DNA from: an uncultured Treponema sp.
GTDB lineage: Bacteria; Spirochaetota; Spirochaetia; Treponematales; Treponemataceae
Direction of reading: 5' to 3'
NCBI GenBank assembly: GCA_946186185.1
Contig: CAMHMJ010000010.1
Span: forward strand, 28,728-92,727
DNA: 64,000 bases
Shown: positions 62,349-64,000 of the stretch, piece after piece
Layout: each line of letters begins with the position of its first letter
Numbering within the stretch: the stretch's first letter is position 1
Translations under genes and position numbers: made by a program
Notes under the pieces: generated by a model
Seen by the model: the letters and a program-made list of their open reading frames with translations, nothing else
Database searches by the model: none
Told to the model about the DNA's origin: nothing

Positions 62349-64000
62349 ATGTCAGCAGATTACGGTGCAAGTAATATCCAGGTTTTAAAAGGTCTTGAAG
62401 CAGTTAGAAAACGCCCTGGTATGTATATTGGTTCTACAGGTCCTCGTGGACTTCATCATCTTGTTTATGAAACTGTAGATAACTCAATCGACGAAGCTAT
62501 GGCCGGCTTCTGTGATAAAATTGTAGTTGCACTTGAAAAAGACGATGTAGTTCGTGTTGAAGATAACGGTCGTGGTATTCCTGTTGATATTCACCCTACA
62601 GAAAAAATTTCTGCTCTTGAACTTGTTTTGACCCGTCTTCATGCCGGCGGTAAATTTGATAAAGGGTCTTATAAAGTTTCCGGTGGTTTGCACGGTGTAG
62701 GTGTTTCCTGCGTTAACGCTCTTTCTGACTGGATGGAAGCAACTGTTCGCCGTGACGGACACATTTATCAGCAGAAATATGCTCGCGGTGTTCCAAAAAC
62801 TAAAGTTGAAATTATTGGAGATATTCCAGAAGATGTTCATGGAACTACAATCCGCTGGAAGCCGGATGCTACAATTTTTACAGAAACAGTTGTTCACGAT
62901 TATGATGTTCTTAAAAAGCGACTTCGTGAACTTGCATTTTTGAACAGCGGAATTGTAATTATTTTCCGCGATGAACGCCTTGAAAATCCAAAAGAAGAAA
63001 TCCTTAAGTTTGAAGGCGGTATCAATCAGTATGTAAAAGAATTGAATGCCGCAAAACATTCAAAATTCTATCTTCCAGCTGATCCAATTTATATCACTGG
63101 CGAAAAAGATGACGTCGTAACTGAACTTTCTTTCCAGTATAACGACGGTTTTGATGAAAATATCAATACTTATGTAAATGACATTAATACCCGCGATGGT
63201 GGTACTCATCTTGAAGGATTTAAGTCAGCCCTTACCTTCGTTTTGAATAAGGCACTTGTAGCAAATCCAAAAATCCTTAAGAAAATGCCTGTAAAAGATA
63301 ACAAGGCTGCAAAGGATGAAGATAAATACGAAAATCTTACTGGTGATGATGTTCGTTCCGGTATAGTTGTAGTTCTTTCAATGAAAGTTCCTGAACCGGA
63401 ATTTGAAGGACAGACCAAGGAAAAACTTGGAAATACAGAAGTTCGTTCAATTGTAGATTCACTTGTAAAAGAAAAGCTCACAATTTTCTTTGAACAGAAT
63501 CCTGTAGTTCTTGAAGGTGTTCTTGAAAAAGCAATTGCCGAAGCAACTGCCCGAATTGCAGCCCGCAAGGCAAAAGATGCAAGCCGCAAAAAGACAATGA
63601 GCGACGGTTTTGGACTTCCAGAAAAGCTTTCTGACTGTTCATTAAAAGATCCAGAACAGTGTGAAGTTTACATAGTCGAAGGAGATTCTGCCGGCGGTTC
63701 AGCAAAGAAGGGACGGGATCCAAAAACTCAGGCAATTCTTCCTCTCTGGGGAAAAATGCTCAACGTTGAAAAAGTTCGTCCTGAAAAAGTAATGAACAAC
63801 GATAAGCTTGAACCGGTAATTGCAAGTCTTGGTGCAGGCTTTGGAAAAGACTTTAATATTGAAAAACTCCGCTATCATAAAATCATCATCATGGCCGATG
63901 CCGATGTCGACGGTTCACATATCCGCACCTTGCTTTTGACATTCTTCTTTAGATATATGCCGGCTCTTATCGAAAATGGCTATGTATATCTTGCAATGCC
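62349..64000 (+). CDS. gyrB: DNA gyrase subunit B, runs off the right edge
   Basis: The first 550 codons of gyrB, open to the window end. GHKL ATPase domain: LEAVRKRPGMYIGSTGPRGL, ETVDNSIDEAMAGFCD, EDNGRGIPVD, GLHGVGVSCVNALS. The transducer domain follows, then TOPRIM: EGDSAGGSAKKGRDPKTQAI and MADADVDGSHIRTLLLTFFF. Gyrase introduces negative supercoils; subunit B supplies ATPase and metal-binding functions. AAGGA lies six bases before the ATG. It is divergent from dnaA with a 159-base shared upstream region. The missing 3' part would hold the rest of TOPRIM and the C-terminal tail. Parallel ParE is excluded by position and by sequence. Confidence 0.96.
   Translation, partial: MSADYGASNIQVLKGLEAVRKRPGMYIGSTGPRGLHHLVYETVDNSIDEAMAGFCDKIVVALEKDDVVRVEDNGRGIPVDIHPTEKISALELVLTRLHAGGKFDKGSYKVSGGLHGVGVSCVNALSDWMEATVRRDGHIYQQKYARGVPKTKVEIIGDIPEDVHGTTIRWKPDATIFTETVVHDYDVLKKRLRELAFLNSGIVIIFRDERLENPKEEILKFEGGINQYVKELNAAKHSKFYLPADPIYITGEKDDVVTELSFQYNDGFDENINTYVNDINTRDGGTHLEGFKSALTFVLNKALVANPKILKKMPVKDNKAAKDEDKYENLTGDDVRSGIVVVLSMKVPEPEFEGQTKEKLGNTEVRSIVDSLVKEKLTIFFEQNPVVLEGVLEKAIAEATARIAARKAKDASRKKTMSDGFGLPEKLSDCSLKDPEQCEVYIVEGDSAGGSAKKGRDPKTQAILPLWGKMLNVEKVRPEKVMNNDKLEPVIASLGAGFGKDFNIEKLRYHKIIIMADADVDGSHIRTLLLTFFFRYMPALIENGYVYLAM

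Overview
This window is the replication-origin region of a spirochaete chromosome, most likely a fermentative, carbohydrate-using host-associated Treponema. The evidence is the block jag-yidC-yidD-rnpA-rpmH / DUF721-recF-dnaN-dnaA with gyrB divergent, the paired TIGR03545/TIGR03546 families, many spirochaete-style lipoproteins, a chemoreceptor and a cyclophilin-FKBP fusion. Species cannot be fixed from the sequence alone.

Layout. 0-5.7 kb: rpsD, a NUDIX hydrolase, a nitrilase-like protein coupled to acetolactate decarboxylase, a STAS anti-anti-sigma protein and CreD, all leftward. 5.8-13.2 kb: a MATE exporter, a 1560-residue fusion of two glycogen/starch debranching enzymes and an orphan amino-acid binding protein, rightward. 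13.4-19.4 kb: a large helicase-nuclease that resembles single-gene phage-defence proteins, a 46-codon small ORF with its own promoter, and a decayed chemoreceptor gene. 19.4-21.3 kb: aspS. 21.3-28.3 kb: an AT-rich accessory stretch of secreted proteins and lipoproteins, an XRE regulator, a RhuM remnant cut by a repeat, an S41 peptidase and a metallopeptidase lipoprotein gene broken by one in-frame stop. 28.3-36.9 kb: D-lactate dehydrogenase, an rRNA/tRNA methyltransferase, a phosphodiesterase, two fibronectin-III lipoproteins, DUF763 and an HD-GYP/acetyltransferase fusion. 37-40 kb: a znuACB zinc importer behind a perfect palindrome. 40-45.2 kb: the TIGR03545/03546 pair and a GH13 glycosidase with a TetR regulator and a striking double-palindrome operator. 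45.3-54 kb: an orphan urea-type binding protein, a beta-propeller adenylate cyclase, a cysteine-cluster protein, N-acetylglutamate synthase, a cyclophilin-FKBP lipoprotein and a secreted unknown. 54-64 kb: the origin block.

The metabolic picture is polysaccharide breakdown (pullulanase/amylo-1,6-glucosidase, GH13 maltodextrin-type enzyme) feeding fermentation to D-lactate and acetoin. The origin lies between dnaA and dnaN. It carries DnaA boxes and a run of six DnaA-trio triplets, close to the basal unwinding architecture described in other bacteria.

Three signals cut across the genes. (1) A family of GC-rich intergenic elements has shared ends (TTTGGGYG... and ...CCATRCCC), a shared core and interchangeable hairpin modules; there are four full copies and one fragment, and one copy sits at the break in the RhuM gene. 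(2) About nine genes, including dnaA, have a -10 box 6-9 bases before the start codon and no Shine-Dalgarno, so they are probably read from leaderless mRNAs. (3) Three reading frames are interrupted or ended by a single in-frame stop with protein-like sequence continuing beyond it. No tRNA, rRNA, CRISPR array or insertion-sequence transposase was seen.
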